Of a stretch of DNA of 60,878 bases, positions 38,751 to 48,142 are shown piece after piece (positions within the stretch are counted from its first letter, which is position 1; each line of letters starts with the position of its first letter). The stretch is from Candidatus Aerophobetes bacterium Ae_b3a. Lineage in GTDB: Bacteria; Aerophobota; Aerophobia; Aerophobales; AE-B3A. Both the position numbers and the translations under genes were made by a program. The stretch spans positions 1 through 60,878 of the forward strand of contig NJBQ01000004.1 in assembly GCA_005223095.1 (NCBI GenBank). The letters are read 5' to 3'. The notes below the pieces were generated by a model. It had not been told where the DNA came from. It searched no databases and worked only from the letters and a program-made list of their open reading frames with translations.

Positions 38751-39086
38751 ATGTCAGAGATAATTTCTTTAAACGAACAAAGCTGGAAGGATGAGGTTAC
38801 AAATTCAGAGCTTCCTGTAATAGTTGATTTTTGGGCTGAGTGGTGTGCTCCCTGCCGTATGATGGCACCAGTATTAGAAGAGATTAGCAAGGAATATGAG
38901 GGAAAGATTAAAGTGGGAAAACTAAATGTTGATGAAAACTCTACCGTTGCTGGAGAATATCGTATTATGGGAATTCCTACTCTTTTGTTTTTCCGCAGCG
39001 GGAAGCTGGTTGATAGGGTAGTGGGGGTAGTCCCCAAAAAGGCTTTACAGGACAAAATAGAGACGATATTGAAGGAAGAGGTTTAG
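38751..39086 (+). CDS. trxA: Thioredoxin
   Basis: VDFWAEWCAPCRMMAPVLEE; RIMGIPTLLFF. Confidence 0.95.
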   Translation: MSEIISLNEQSWKDEVTNSELPVIVDFWAEWCAPCRMMAPVLEEISKEYEGKIKVGKLNVDENSTVAGEYRIMGIPTLLFFRSGKLVDRVVGVVPKKALQDKIETILKEEV

Positions 39087-39107
39087 ACGTTGAAGGATGA
39101 AGGTAAG

Positions 39108-39548
39108 ATGAAATACGAAAACCGAATCTCCTCTGAACTTGAAGCAAAAGCAAGGAAAGCAGTGGGGAAGACTTTCGACCCTTCTGTTATTGATCGCTCT
39201 ATCCTTGAAACCTTTCCTTACCAGTATCATTATCGCCCTATCCATATGGAGCATGCTACCGACGAATTCACCTGCGTTTGTCCTTTTTCTGGACTTCCGG
39301 ATCAGGCCACCCTTACCGTCAAGTATATACCTGGTGAATTGTGCATAGAATTAAAATCTTTAAAGTACTATTTTTACTCCTTCCGTCAGGTGAAAATATT
39401 CCACGAGCACGTAGTCAATAAAATTCTGGAGGATTTGGTAGCTGTACTGGATCCTGTAGAGATGACTATTGAGGCCAAATTCGCTCTTAGGGGAGGCATA
39501 GCTAGTACAGCTATCGCTACCTATAAGAAAGAAGAGAAAAAAGGGTAG
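39108..39548 (+). CDS. queF: NADPH-dependent 7-cyano-7-deazaguanine reductase
   Basis: TCVCPFSGLPDQATLTVKYIPGELCIELKSLKYYFYSFRQ. Confidence 0.9.
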   Translation: MKYENRISSELEAKARKAVGKTFDPSVIDRSILETFPYQYHYRPIHMEHATDEFTCVCPFSGLPDQATLTVKYIPGELCIELKSLKYYFYSFRQVKIFHEHVVNKILEDLVAVLDPVEMTIEAKFALRGGIASTAIATYKKEEKKG

Positions 39549-39585
39549 GGAGAGATAGTGTGACCCAAGCTGGAAGGAGAAAAAG

Positions 39586-40353
39586 ATGAGAACAATAGTT
39601 TCTACGGGAAGAGGTGGAACAGGAAAAACTACTTTTATTGCTTTATTGACCAAATATTGGATAAAGAAGAAATCTTTGCTCCTTGTGGATACGGACCCTG
39701 ACGAGAATTTGGCAGAGATGGTAGGAATAGACTTGCAAAAAGAAGGAATAAAAACTATCTCAGACATACTCTTTGATATCCAGAAGGGAAAAGTAGATGA
39801 GGAGTTAAAATCATTGCCTAGGCCAGTTCAAATTGAATATATGTTTCATCTTTGCTTGTATGAAGGAGATGGCTTTGATTTATTTTCCTTAGGAGCAAAA
39901 TGGACAGAAGGGTGTTATTGCCAGCCGAATAATATTCTGAAGTCGATTATTCCCAAATTATCAAAGAACTATGACTGTACTCTCATCGACTCACCAGCGG
40001 GTTTGGAACATCTAAATAGAAGAATAATGTCGGAGATAGATAGTATAGTTGCCATAGTTGATCCATCAAAAAAATCTTTCCATAATGTGAGAAGGTCCTT
40101 GGGAGTTGTCAGAGAAATCGGAATCAAATTCAAGGATTTCTATATTGTTTCCAATTATAAATTCTCTGATAGTCTAGAAGAATCAATCAAAAAACTGGGA
40201 TTGAAATATATAGGCAAGATGGATTATGATGATAATGTTGAAGGATATATTTTAGAGGGAAAATCTTTACTTGGTCTACCAGAGGATTCCCCTGCCTTTC
40301 TTTCTGTTAAGAAGATCATAGAGGATTGGGAGACTCAGGAGAACCAGGTTTAA
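39586..40353 (+). CDS. CooC-like P-loop ATPase
   Basis: GRGGTGKTTF deviant Walker A, VDTDPDENLAEM, CYCQPN CxC, IDSPAGLEHLNRR. Confidence 0.8.
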   Translation: MRTIVSTGRGGTGKTTFIALLTKYWIKKKSLLLVDTDPDENLAEMVGIDLQKEGIKTISDILFDIQKGKVDEELKSLPRPVQIEYMFHLCLYEGDGFDLFSLGAKWTEGCYCQPNNILKSIIPKLSKNYDCTLIDSPAGLEHLNRRIMSEIDSIVAIVDPSKKSFHNVRRSLGVVREIGIKFKDFYIVSNYKFSDSLEESIKKLGLKYIGKMDYDDNVEGYILEGKSLLGLPEDSPAFLSVKKIIEDWETQENQV

Positions 40354-40384
40354 GAAGGGATAAACATAGACTAAGGAAGGCTAT

Positions 40385-42346
40385 ATGAAGAAAAAGGTCA
40401 AGGTGATCTTCTATCCCAAAGAAAAGATAGTTGAAGTAGACAAGGGAACGAATCTATGGGAAGCAGCTAATCAGGCAGGAGTACACATTAACAGTGTCTG
40501 TGGAGGAGATGGGATTTGTGGAAAGTGTCGCCTTATTTTAAAGAAGGGAGCGGTGCAGACAAAATCTACCACCCTGCTAACTAGAGATGAAGTTAAAAAA
40601 GGTTATATTCTTGCCTGCCAGACTAGGGTAGAAGAAGATGTGATAGTAGAGGTTCCTGTCGAATCGAGGCAGAAAAAAAGGAAAATATTGGTGGATAAAG
40701 ATGCTGGTCGTTTTCGAGCCCTTCATCCTTCTCTTAAGGAAAAGGTTCCTTTCAAATACAAACCTTTAGTGCAAAAAATGTATCTGGCACTGGCTCGACC
40801 CTCTATTCATGATAATCTGTCTGACCATGTGCGCCTTTATCGCTATATCCAGCGAAAAAAGAAGATTCCTGTAATGCAGAGTGGTCTTAAGGTAATACGT
40901 TCTTTACCAGAGCTCTTGCGAAAAAATGACTGGAAAATAACAGTAACTCTGGGGATGAGGGGAGGAACAATAGAGGTTATTCAGTTGGAAGGAGGAGATA
41001 CCACAGGGGAAAATTATGCTGTAGTAATTGATGTTGGAACTTCTACAGTGGTAGCTCATCTGATAGACTTAAATACCTGTGAGACTATAGACGCTGAGGC
41101 TACCTATAATTCCCAAAAGGTTTATGGTGAGGAAGTTACCCGACGGATAATTTATGCCGAGCAGAACAGATTAGATAAGTTAAGGGAGGTCGTAGTTAGT
41201 GATATAAACAATCTTATTACTGCCCTGGTTACTAGAAGCAAAGTAAGATTAAATGATATTATGGCCATTCTCTGTGCTGGAAATACCGCTATGGTCCATT
41301 TTCTTCTAGGATTCAATCCTTCCCGGATAAGGAAAGAACCTTATATTCCCGTTTGTATTTCTCCTCCTCCTATTAGAGCTGTCGAAATAGGAGTAAAGGT
41401 TAATCCACGTGGTCTTCTTTATTGTCTTCCCAGTATAGCTAGTTGGGTAGGGGCAGACATTACGGCTGGTATTCTAGCTACAGGTCTTTACCGGGCCAAG
41501 GATTTGACTATGCTTATAGATATAGGGACAAATGGGGAGATTGTTATTGGCAACAGGGAGTGGATGGTTTGTTGTTCTGCTTCTGCTGGTCCGGCCTTTG
41601 AGGGAAGTGGGGTAAAGTGTGGAATGAGGGCAGCTGAGGGAGCCATAGAGAAGGTGAGTATTAGGTCAGGAAAGGATATTAAATATACCACTATAGGTGA
41701 TAGCAGACCGATGGGAATATGTGGCTCGGGATTGATTGATCTCATAGCTGAGTTGTTTACCGCTGGTTTTATTGATAGGTCGGGAAGGCTGGACCTTTCT
41801 AGAGATAAGAGAATTAGAGAAAGAGATGGAGAGGCAGAATTTGTTTTGGTTCCTGCTCAGCATTCAGCAACAGGAGAGGACATAGTAATTACCCAGCCGG
41901 ATATTGATAGTTTGGTCAGGGCGAAAGCGGCTATTTTTGCCGCGGTAAATATACTGATTGGCTCACTTAATTTAGAATTCGAGGATATAAGAATAATATA
42001 TTTGGCCGGGGGGTTCGGAAATTACCTTGACAGAAAGAAAGCTCTTACTATAGGCCTCATACCAGATTTGCCTTTAGAGAGAATTCAGTTTGTGGGAAAC
42101 ACCTCTATTATGGGAGCAAAGATAGCTATGCTCTCACAGGAGGCTTTAGAGACATGCTATGAAATCAGTCGAAAAATAACTTATTATGACCTTATCACTC
42201 ATTCTAATTATATGGATGAATTCATGTCAGCTAAATTTTTACCTCATACTGACCTGGATAAGTTTCCTGATGTATCGGTTCTAAAGATCGGTAGTGTCAA
42301 GAATTGTATGATGAATATGAAAAATAAAAATCTAGGAGGAGATTAA
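40385..42346 (+). CDS. RACo-like corrinoid-activating ASKHA protein with N-terminal 2Fe-2S ferredoxin
   Basis: CGGDGICGKCRL; VIDVGTSTVVAHLIDL; LIDIGTNGEIVIG. Confidence 0.85.
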   Translation: MKKKVKVIFYPKEKIVEVDKGTNLWEAANQAGVHINSVCGGDGICGKCRLILKKGAVQTKSTTLLTRDEVKKGYILACQTRVEEDVIVEVPVESRQKKRKILVDKDAGRFRALHPSLKEKVPFKYKPLVQKMYLALARPSIHDNLSDHVRLYRYIQRKKKIPVMQSGLKVIRSLPELLRKNDWKITVTLGMRGGTIEVIQLEGGDTTGENYAVVIDVGTSTVVAHLIDLNTCETIDAEATYNSQKVYGEEVTRRIIYAEQNRLDKLREVVVSDINNLITALVTRSKVRLNDIMAILCAGNTAMVHFLLGFNPSRIRKEPYIPVCISPPPIRAVEIGVKVNPRGLLYCLPSIASWVGADITAGILATGLYRAKDLTMLIDIGTNGEIVIGNREWMVCCSASAGPAFEGSGVKCGMRAAEGAIEKVSIRSGKDIKYTTIGDSRPMGICGSGLIDLIAELFTAGFIDRSGRLDLSRDKRIRERDGEAEFVLVPAQHSATGEDIVITQPDIDSLVRAKAAIFAAVNILIGSLNLEFEDIRIIYLAGGFGNYLDRKKALTIGLIPDLPLERIQFVGNTSIMGAKIAMLSQEALETCYEISRKITYYDLITHSNYMDEFMSAKFLPHTDLDKFPDVSVLKIGSVKNCMMNMKNKNLGGD

Positions 42347-42348
42347 GA

Positions 42349-43458
42349 GTGAGAAGCAAGGTCTATTTTAGCAGAGCAAGAGCTCAATCCGGAGAGGCCA
42401 GTCTTTTAAATAAGACAGGCAAGCTTTTTAAAGAAGCAGGTTTCGATAAGATTATGAAAGAGGATGACCTGGTAGCCATTAAGCTTCATTTTGGCGAGGG
42501 AGGTAATACCAGGTTTATTAGACCTATTTATATAAGGGAAGTCGTGGAGCAAGTTAAGAAAATGAAGGCCAAGCCATTCCTGACCGATGCCAATACTCTT
42601 TATCGAGGGACGAGGAAGAATGCTGTAGACCATTTGAATACAGCTATTGGTAATGGTTTTTCCTATGCTACAATTGGTGCACCGATTATTATTGCTGATG
42701 GACTCAAAGGGAAGAGTTTTAGCGAAGTGAGAATTGACAAAAAGCATATCAAGAGTGCAAAAATAAGCAATGAAATTTATTATGCTGATGCTCTCATTGC
42801 GGTAACTCACTTCAAAGGACATGAGGGGACAGGCATGGCAGGTTCAATGAAGAATTTGGGTATGGGGGCGGCTAGCCCCGCCGGCAAACAAGTACAGCAT
42901 GCCGGCGTGCTTCCTTCCGTAAATAAAAACGTATGCATAGGATGTGCCAAATGTAAAAAATGGTGTCCGGCAGAGGCTATAACCATAGAGAACAAAAAGT
43001 CATTTATACATTCTGAGAAATGTATAGGCTGCATGGAATGTGTCACCGTCTGCCCAACTGGTGCTATTTCTATTATGTGGGATGAGTCCACCAGGAATCT
43101 ACAGGAGAAGATGGTTGAATATGCCTATGCAGTTTTAGAAAATAAGCAGGATAAAGCTGGTTTCTTTAGCTTCGTAATGGATGTTACACCAGATTGTGAC
43201 TGTTGTAACTGGAGTGATGTAAGTATAGTGCCTGATATTGGCATTCTGGCATCCAGGGACCCTGTGGCAATTGAACAGGCTTCATTCGATCTGGTGAATG
43301 CTCAGGAAGGATTAAAAGGTACAGCTTTGAAGAATGCATTTTCATCAGGAAAAGATAAGTTCAGGGCCTTACATCCCGAAGTAGAGGGCTACTTGCAGAT
43401 TGATTATGCGGAAAGGTTGGGTTTGGGGAGCAAAAGATATGATCTGGTGGAAATTTGA
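42349..43458 (+). CDS. DUF362 domain protein with two 4Fe-4S clusters
   Basis: IKLHFGEGGNTRFIRP; CIGCAKCKKWCPAEAI; CIGCMECVTVCPTGAI. Confidence 0.85.
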   Translation: MRSKVYFSRARAQSGEASLLNKTGKLFKEAGFDKIMKEDDLVAIKLHFGEGGNTRFIRPIYIREVVEQVKKMKAKPFLTDANTLYRGTRKNAVDHLNTAIGNGFSYATIGAPIIIADGLKGKSFSEVRIDKKHIKSAKISNEIYYADALIAVTHFKGHEGTGMAGSMKNLGMGAASPAGKQVQHAGVLPSVNKNVCIGCAKCKKWCPAEAITIENKKSFIHSEKCIGCMECVTVCPTGAISIMWDESTRNLQEKMVEYAYAVLENKQDKAGFFSFVMDVTPDCDCCNWSDVSIVPDIGILASRDPVAIEQASFDLVNAQEGLKGTALKNAFSSGKDKFRALHPEVEGYLQIDYAERLGLGSKRYDLVEI

Positions 43459-43492
43459 TTAGTTCATTGGCCTATGAACAAGGTGATAGACT

Positions 43493-44425
43493 ATGAGTCA
43501 GATATTTGGACCAGTACCCTCTAGAAGACTGGGATTTTCTCTGGGTATAGACACAGTCCCCTATAAAACCTGTAGCCTTGATTGTATCTATTGTCAAGTG
43601 GGCAGGACCACCAATAAGACTATTAAGAGGAAAGAATATATATCTTGCCATGATATTCTGCCTGGAATAGAGGAGATTCTTCTTAAACAGAAAGAAAGGA
43701 TTGATTATATTACCTTTTCCGGTTCTGGGGAGCCCACCTTGAATTCCAGGATGAAAACGATAATCAATAGTATCAAGAAATTAGCCTCTATTCCCATAGC
43801 CGTATTAACTAATGGAACTCTTCTCTTTCAACCAGAAACACGGGAAGAGCTGATGGAAGCAGATTTAGTTATTCCTTCTCTGGATGCAGTAAGCGAGGAA
43901 GTATTTAAGAAGGTAAATCGTCCTCATCAGTCACTGAGAATTGATAAAATAATAGATGGATTAAGTGATTTTTCTCAGGAGTTCAAGGGGAAAATCTGGT
44001 TGGAGATTATGATAGTGAAAGGAACAAACGATTCTCCCCAGGAGATAAAGAGGATGGCTAAGGCAATTGAGAAAATAAAACTGGATAAGATTCAATTAAA
44101 TACTGTTGTTCGTCCTCCAGTAGAAGAATTCGCTCAGCCTGTTAACTTAGAGGATTTAAAGAAGATAAGGAGGACTCTAGGGGAAAAGTGTGAAATTATA
44201 GCTGAATTTAAGAGACCAAATCAAGAATTTTATAGGGAGGATATAGAGAAAGGGATATTAACTATGGTTAAGAGACGTCCGGTTACACTGCTTGATATTT
44301 CTCGTGCCTCAGGAATACATCAGAATGAGGCAATAAAATACCTGAATATACTAAAAAAAGAAGACCAAATATTGACTAAAGTTTACAGAGGAAGAAGATA
44401 CTACTCCAAAAAAAACAGCGTATAG
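43493..44425 (+). CDS. Radical SAM protein (COG0731-like) with C-terminal winged-helix
   Basis: PSRRLGFSLGIDTVPYKTCSLDCIYCQVG; C-term LLDISRASGIHQNEAIKYLNILKKEDQI. Confidence 0.8.
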   Translation: MSQIFGPVPSRRLGFSLGIDTVPYKTCSLDCIYCQVGRTTNKTIKRKEYISCHDILPGIEEILLKQKERIDYITFSGSGEPTLNSRMKTIINSIKKLASIPIAVLTNGTLLFQPETREELMEADLVIPSLDAVSEEVFKKVNRPHQSLRIDKIIDGLSDFSQEFKGKIWLEIMIVKGTNDSPQEIKRMAKAIEKIKLDKIQLNTVVRPPVEEFAQPVNLEDLKKIRRTLGEKCEIIAEFKRPNQEFYREDIEKGILTMVKRRPVTLLDISRASGIHQNEAIKYLNILKKEDQILTKVYRGRRYYSKKNSV

Positions 44426-44504
44426 CATTTAGTTAATTGTTCATAGTTCATTGTTCATCGATAAAATCAGCACTTTCCTCTCCCTTTTGGGGAGAGGATT
44501 AAGG
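44413..44504. repeat. Composite intergenic repeat E5
   Basis: acagcgtatagcatttagttaattgttcatagttcattgttcatcga matches reverse complement of 57045-57096; ctctcccttttggggagaggattaag. Confidence 0.8.
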
Positions 44505-44538
44505 AATTGCTCTAAGATATTACTGGAGGTGATGGAAT

Positions 44539-44985
44539 ATGCGTGGTCCTCCTTGGTGGCGAGGAAAATTGAAGGATGCTGGGTTCAGGTTAACTCTACC
44601 TCGACAGATTATCCTGAATGTTTTAACTACAACTCCTAAACACTTAAGTGCGGAGGAGATATTCCTCCTGGTTCATAAAAAGTATCCGGGGATTGGTCTG
44701 GCTACTGTCTATCGTACTCTGGATCTATTAACCGACATGAATCTTATTAGCAAATTTGATTTTGGCGACGGGAGGAGTCGTTATGAGCTAATAGGTCGAT
44801 CTCGCAAGGGATACCATCATCATCTGGTTTGTGTCGGATGTGGACGGATAGTTAATTTTAGTGATTTTGCTGAGAGAGAGAGAAGCTTTATCCAGAACCT
44901 AGAGATTGAACTATCTCAGAGATATAAATTCAAAATAGATTCTCACCGAATTTACTTTTACGGAGTATGCAAGGACTGTCAGTAA
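44539..44985 (+). CDS. Fur family regulator
   Basis: GFRLTLPRQIILNVL..HLSAEEIF..GLATVYRTLDLL; HHHLVCVGCGRI. Confidence 0.9.
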   Translation: MRGPPWWRGKLKDAGFRLTLPRQIILNVLTTTPKHLSAEEIFLLVHKKYPGIGLATVYRTLDLLTDMNLISKFDFGDGRSRYELIGRSRKGYHHHLVCVGCGRIVNFSDFAERERSFIQNLEIELSQRYKFKIDSHRIYFYGVCKDCQ

Positions 44986-45093
44986 GTTCTGATGATATTC
45001 TGTTTGGCAGAAAGGTGACTAAATAGATAAGATATATTTAGGTGTAGGAATTTCAAAGAATTTTATAAATGGTATGTAGGGTAAAAGGAAAAG

Positions 45094-45165
45094 TTCTCTC
45101 TCCCTAAGGGGAAAGGGCGGGGGGTGAGATACGAGATACGAGATATGCCGAGCCTAGCGAGGCGT
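45094..45165. repeat. Composite intergenic repeat E6
   Basis: ctctctccctaaggggaaagggcggggggtgagatacgagatacgagat. Confidence 0.6.
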
Positions 45166-45186
45166 ATCTTGGCAGGAGGATAAAGA

Positions 45187-45399
45187 ATGCGGGAGTGCAG
45201 TATAAAACAGAATAAGAAAAGGTGTAATTGCAGCTATGAGCCCTGCAGTAGAAATGGAATTTGCTGTGAGTGTATCACTTATCACTGGGAGATGGGAGAA
45301 TTACCAGCCTGTTTTTTCCCCGATGATATAGAAAGAACCTACGATCGTTCTGTTGAAAAATTTATTAAGACTTATCAGGAAAGAGGGCGCTGGTGGTAA
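45187..45399 (+). CDS. DUF6485-like small Cys-rich protein
   Basis: [32 protein letters not shown]. Confidence 0.7.
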   Translation: MRECSIKQNKKRCNCSYEPCSRNGICCECITYHWEMGELPACFFPDDIERTYDRSVEKFIKTYQERGRWW

Positions 45400-45400
45400 A

Positions 45401-45560
45401 ATCGTGAATCGTGAATAGTGAATCGCAAACAAGGAAATAAATGATTGTAGGGTTTGGTTGACAATTCACGATTCACCAGCCCTGTTGTGCGTGATGCGTA
45501 TTGCGCAATACAATATACGATATACGCAATACGAAATACGATTCACGAAATACCGCTCAC
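45401..45560. repeat. Composite intergenic repeat E7 with long hairpin
   Basis: GTGAATCGTGAAT ... ATTCACGATTCAC perfect 13 bp inverted repeat, then gcgtattgcgcaatacaatatacgatatacgcaatacg. Confidence 0.8.
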
Positions 45561-45599
45561 GAAAATTATCCTGAGCTGTTCCTTAAAAGGACATAATTA

Positions 45600-46373
45600 A
45601 TGATTACTTTAAAGTCAAAAGAAGAATTGGAATTACTTAGAGAAGCCGGGCAAATTGTGGCAGAGGTTCTGGGAGAATTGCGAGAGGTTATTATTACAAA
45701 TTCAGGAACAACTACACAGGAACTCGACCGTTTAGCGGAGAGCCTGATATTGAAACGGGGAGCTAAGCCAGCTTTTAAGGGATATCGTGGATTCCCCTCT
45801 TCTTTATGTACTTCCATTAATGAACAAGTTGTTCATGGTATCCCCGGGTCTTATAGATTACGTTCAGGTGATATTATAAGCCTCGATTTGGGAGTGAGGT
45901 TTAATGGATACTATGGTGATGCAGCTGTCACTGTGATTGTAGGCAAGGTAAGCGATGAAGTAAAGAAATTATTGCAAATTACCGAAGGGGCACTATACAG
46001 AGGAATCAAACAGGCAAAGGTGGGAAACAAGCTCTCTGATATTTCTTATGCTATCCAATCTTATGTAGAGAAAAATGGATTTTCTGTAGTAAGAGCTCTC
46101 GTCGGTCACGGGATTGGAAAAGCTCTCCACGAAGAACCGGCAGTGCCTAATTTTGGCAAACCTCACCAGGGTCCCCTCCTTAAAAAAGGAATGACATTAG
46201 CAATTGAGCCAATGGTTAATACAAAAAGCTTTGAGGTCAAAGTAAAAGAGGATAACTGGACAGTGGTAACAGCAGACGGTAAACCTTCTGCTCATTTCGA
46301 ACATACCATTGCTATAATGAAAAACGAGCCAGAAATATTAACATTAACTAAACAAAAGAAAAGAGAAGTGTGA
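45600..46373 (+). CDS. map: Type I methionine aminopeptidase
   Basis: LCTSINEQVVHGIPGSYRL; SLDLGVRFNGYYGDAA; GHGIGKALHEEPAVPNFG. Confidence 0.95.
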   Translation: MITLKSKEELELLREAGQIVAEVLGELREVIITNSGTTTQELDRLAESLILKRGAKPAFKGYRGFPSSLCTSINEQVVHGIPGSYRLRSGDIISLDLGVRFNGYYGDAAVTVIVGKVSDEVKKLLQITEGALYRGIKQAKVGNKLSDISYAIQSYVEKNGFSVVRALVGHGIGKALHEEPAVPNFGKPHQGPLLKKGMTLAIEPMVNTKSFEVKVKEDNWTVVTADGKPSAHFEHTIAIMKNEPEILTLTKQKKREV

Positions 46374-47290
46374 AACATAACGGCAGGCGTTATTATCCGT
46401 TCAGTCAGTTTTTGAAGGAAAGGTTCGGCTGTAAGGTTTATAAATTACCTGTTGATGCTGGTTTTACCTGTCCCAATAGAGATGGCAAGATTGGTTACGG
46501 TGGTTGCACTTACTGTTATAACCCAAGTTTCAGCCCTCCCATCCTTTTACAAAAATCAAGTATTTCTCTCCAGGTTAAATATAGAAAAGCTTTGCTCAAA
46601 AGAAAAGGTAAAGTTAACAAATTTTTGGTCTATTTTCAATCCTATACAAATACCTACGCAAAGGTGAAGATTCTAAAGAGGCTGTATGATGAAGCTATTC
46701 AGGATAAGGACGTCATCGGCTTTTGTATCGGAACCAGACCTGACTGTGTTCCTGATGAAGTGCTTGACCTCATTGAAAGTTATGCCCAGAATTACCATAT
46801 CTGGCTCGAATATGGACTCCAATCAATGCATGATGAGACACTTTTAAGAATTAGGAGGGGTCATAATTTTGCTCAGTTTGGAGATGCAGTTAAGCGAACG
46901 CAGGGTAGGAATATCTTTATTTGCGTTCATATTATTCTGGGTCTACCGGGTGAGGCAAAAGAAGACATCCTCAAAACAACTAGGGCGCTAGTCAGAATGG
47001 GAATTGATGGAATTAAGCTCCACCACCTCCAAGTTATAAAGAATACAAGGATAGCTAGAGAATTTAGCAAAGGAGAATTTAAGGTTCTTTCTTTAGAAGA
47101 CTATATAAAACTTGTTTGCGATGTGCTTGAATTGCTTCCGGCCAGGATTGCTATCCAACGACTGGTAGGAGAAGTTCTTCAAGATAAGATGCTTGTCGCC
47201 CCCCGCTGGAATCTCAATAAACATAAGGTTCTCTCTGCTATTGACCAGGAGTTTGTAGATAGGGGTTCTTTCCAGGGCTCAAAGTTTGAT
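46296..47290 (+). repeat. Direct duplication, copy 1 (~995 bp)
   Basis: ttcgaacataccattgct...aaagtttgat nearly identical to 55873-56866. Confidence 0.95.
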
Positions 47291-47320
47291 GAGGCTGATG
47301 GAAGTGAAAGAAAGTGCTAA
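46370..47320 (+). CDS. TIGR01212/YhcC-like radical SAM protein, copy 1
   Basis: CPNRDGKIGYGGCTYCYNPSFSP; GLPGEAKEDILKT. Confidence 0.88.
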   Translation: MKHNGRRYYPFSQFLKERFGCKVYKLPVDAGFTCPNRDGKIGYGGCTYCYNPSFSPPILLQKSSISLQVKYRKALLKRKGKVNKFLVYFQSYTNTYAKVKILKRLYDEAIQDKDVIGFCIGTRPDCVPDEVLDLIESYAQNYHIWLEYGLQSMHDETLLRIRRGHNFAQFGDAVKRTQGRNIFICVHIILGLPGEAKEDILKTTRALVRMGIDGIKLHHLQVIKNTRIAREFSKGEFKVLSLEDYIKLVCDVLELLPARIAIQRLVGEVLQDKMLVAPRWNLNKHKVLSAIDQEFVDRGSFQGSKFDEADGSERKC

Positions 47321-47459
47321 ACGGAAAAATAACTTTTGAGTTTCCGAAAGAACTCGCGGCAAGGAAAAGTTTGCACCTCTCTCGATAGATCCTGGGGGTA
47401 CATATTTGACCCAGAGTTCTCGATAATATCTCTTAGAGGTGTTAGTCATATTGCTCTTT

Positions 47460-47712
47460 CATGGAATCACAACTACTTTAGCGCATTCTTCTGTTTTTGC
47501 CTGTTCCAAGGCCTCTCGGATATTAGCTAGAGGAAATTTGTGAGTAACAATTCTTTTTATGCCAATTTTTTTATGATAGCTTTCCAATACTCGTAAAGCA
47601 GAGTCAAATTTTCTTGGTGCATATCCCCATCAGCAATAGGAGGGACTTCATACTCTTTTATTTCTATTCTTCCTTCTTTTTTTACCACTACAGCTTTGGT
47701 TCACAGTCTTTT
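47460..47712 (-). pseudogene. Internally deleted zinc-dependent alcohol dehydrogenase
   Basis: Reverse strand: KAVVVKKEGRIEIKEYEVPPI N-term joined to FDSALRVLESYHKKIG...FPLANIREALEQAKTEECAKVVVIP* C-term. Confidence 0.65.
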
Positions 47713-47732
47713 CCTTCACTAAACATCAAAAG

Positions 47733-48071
47733 TTACTCCCACCAATCTTCCCTACTCTTACAGGGGTAGTCGATAATTTCAGGAGTAGTGGAGTAGTCTT
47801 TATGGTTGCGTCTAAGACCCCCATATGGAGTGGTAGTTACGATGTACTCTTCGTTTTCCTCCACTACCTTTACCGGAAAGCGAGGGGTAGTATCAGGGCG
47901 AAAAGAGACGATCTCATAGTCGAAGTACTCAGCTGGGGAGATATTTGTTGGAAGTCCTTCCCTATACCAGCGCTCGATAGTCGATGGCCAGGGATAATCG
48001 CAAATAGCCACTCTATCCCCCTCTTTGTGATTAAGTGCCATTAAGATTCGTTTCCGCGAAGTCAATCCCAT
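47733..48071 (-). pseudogene. Truncated uroporphyrinogen decarboxylase-like protein (N-terminal part)
   Basis: MGLTSRKRILMALNHKEGDRVAICDYPWPSTIERWYREGLP..., ends early at SREDWWE*. Confidence 0.6.
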
Positions 48072-48142
48072 TCTCCGTATGTTTAAAAAAGAACCACGTC
48101 CGTAAGAGCGTGGGTATCTATAAATTGTGTAGCTTTCAAACG

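Noticed and set aside
45401-45560. Possible CRISPR array because of repeated ~8 bp words
   Set aside because: Units are 7-8 bp imperfect words without uniform spacers, and no cas genes are present.
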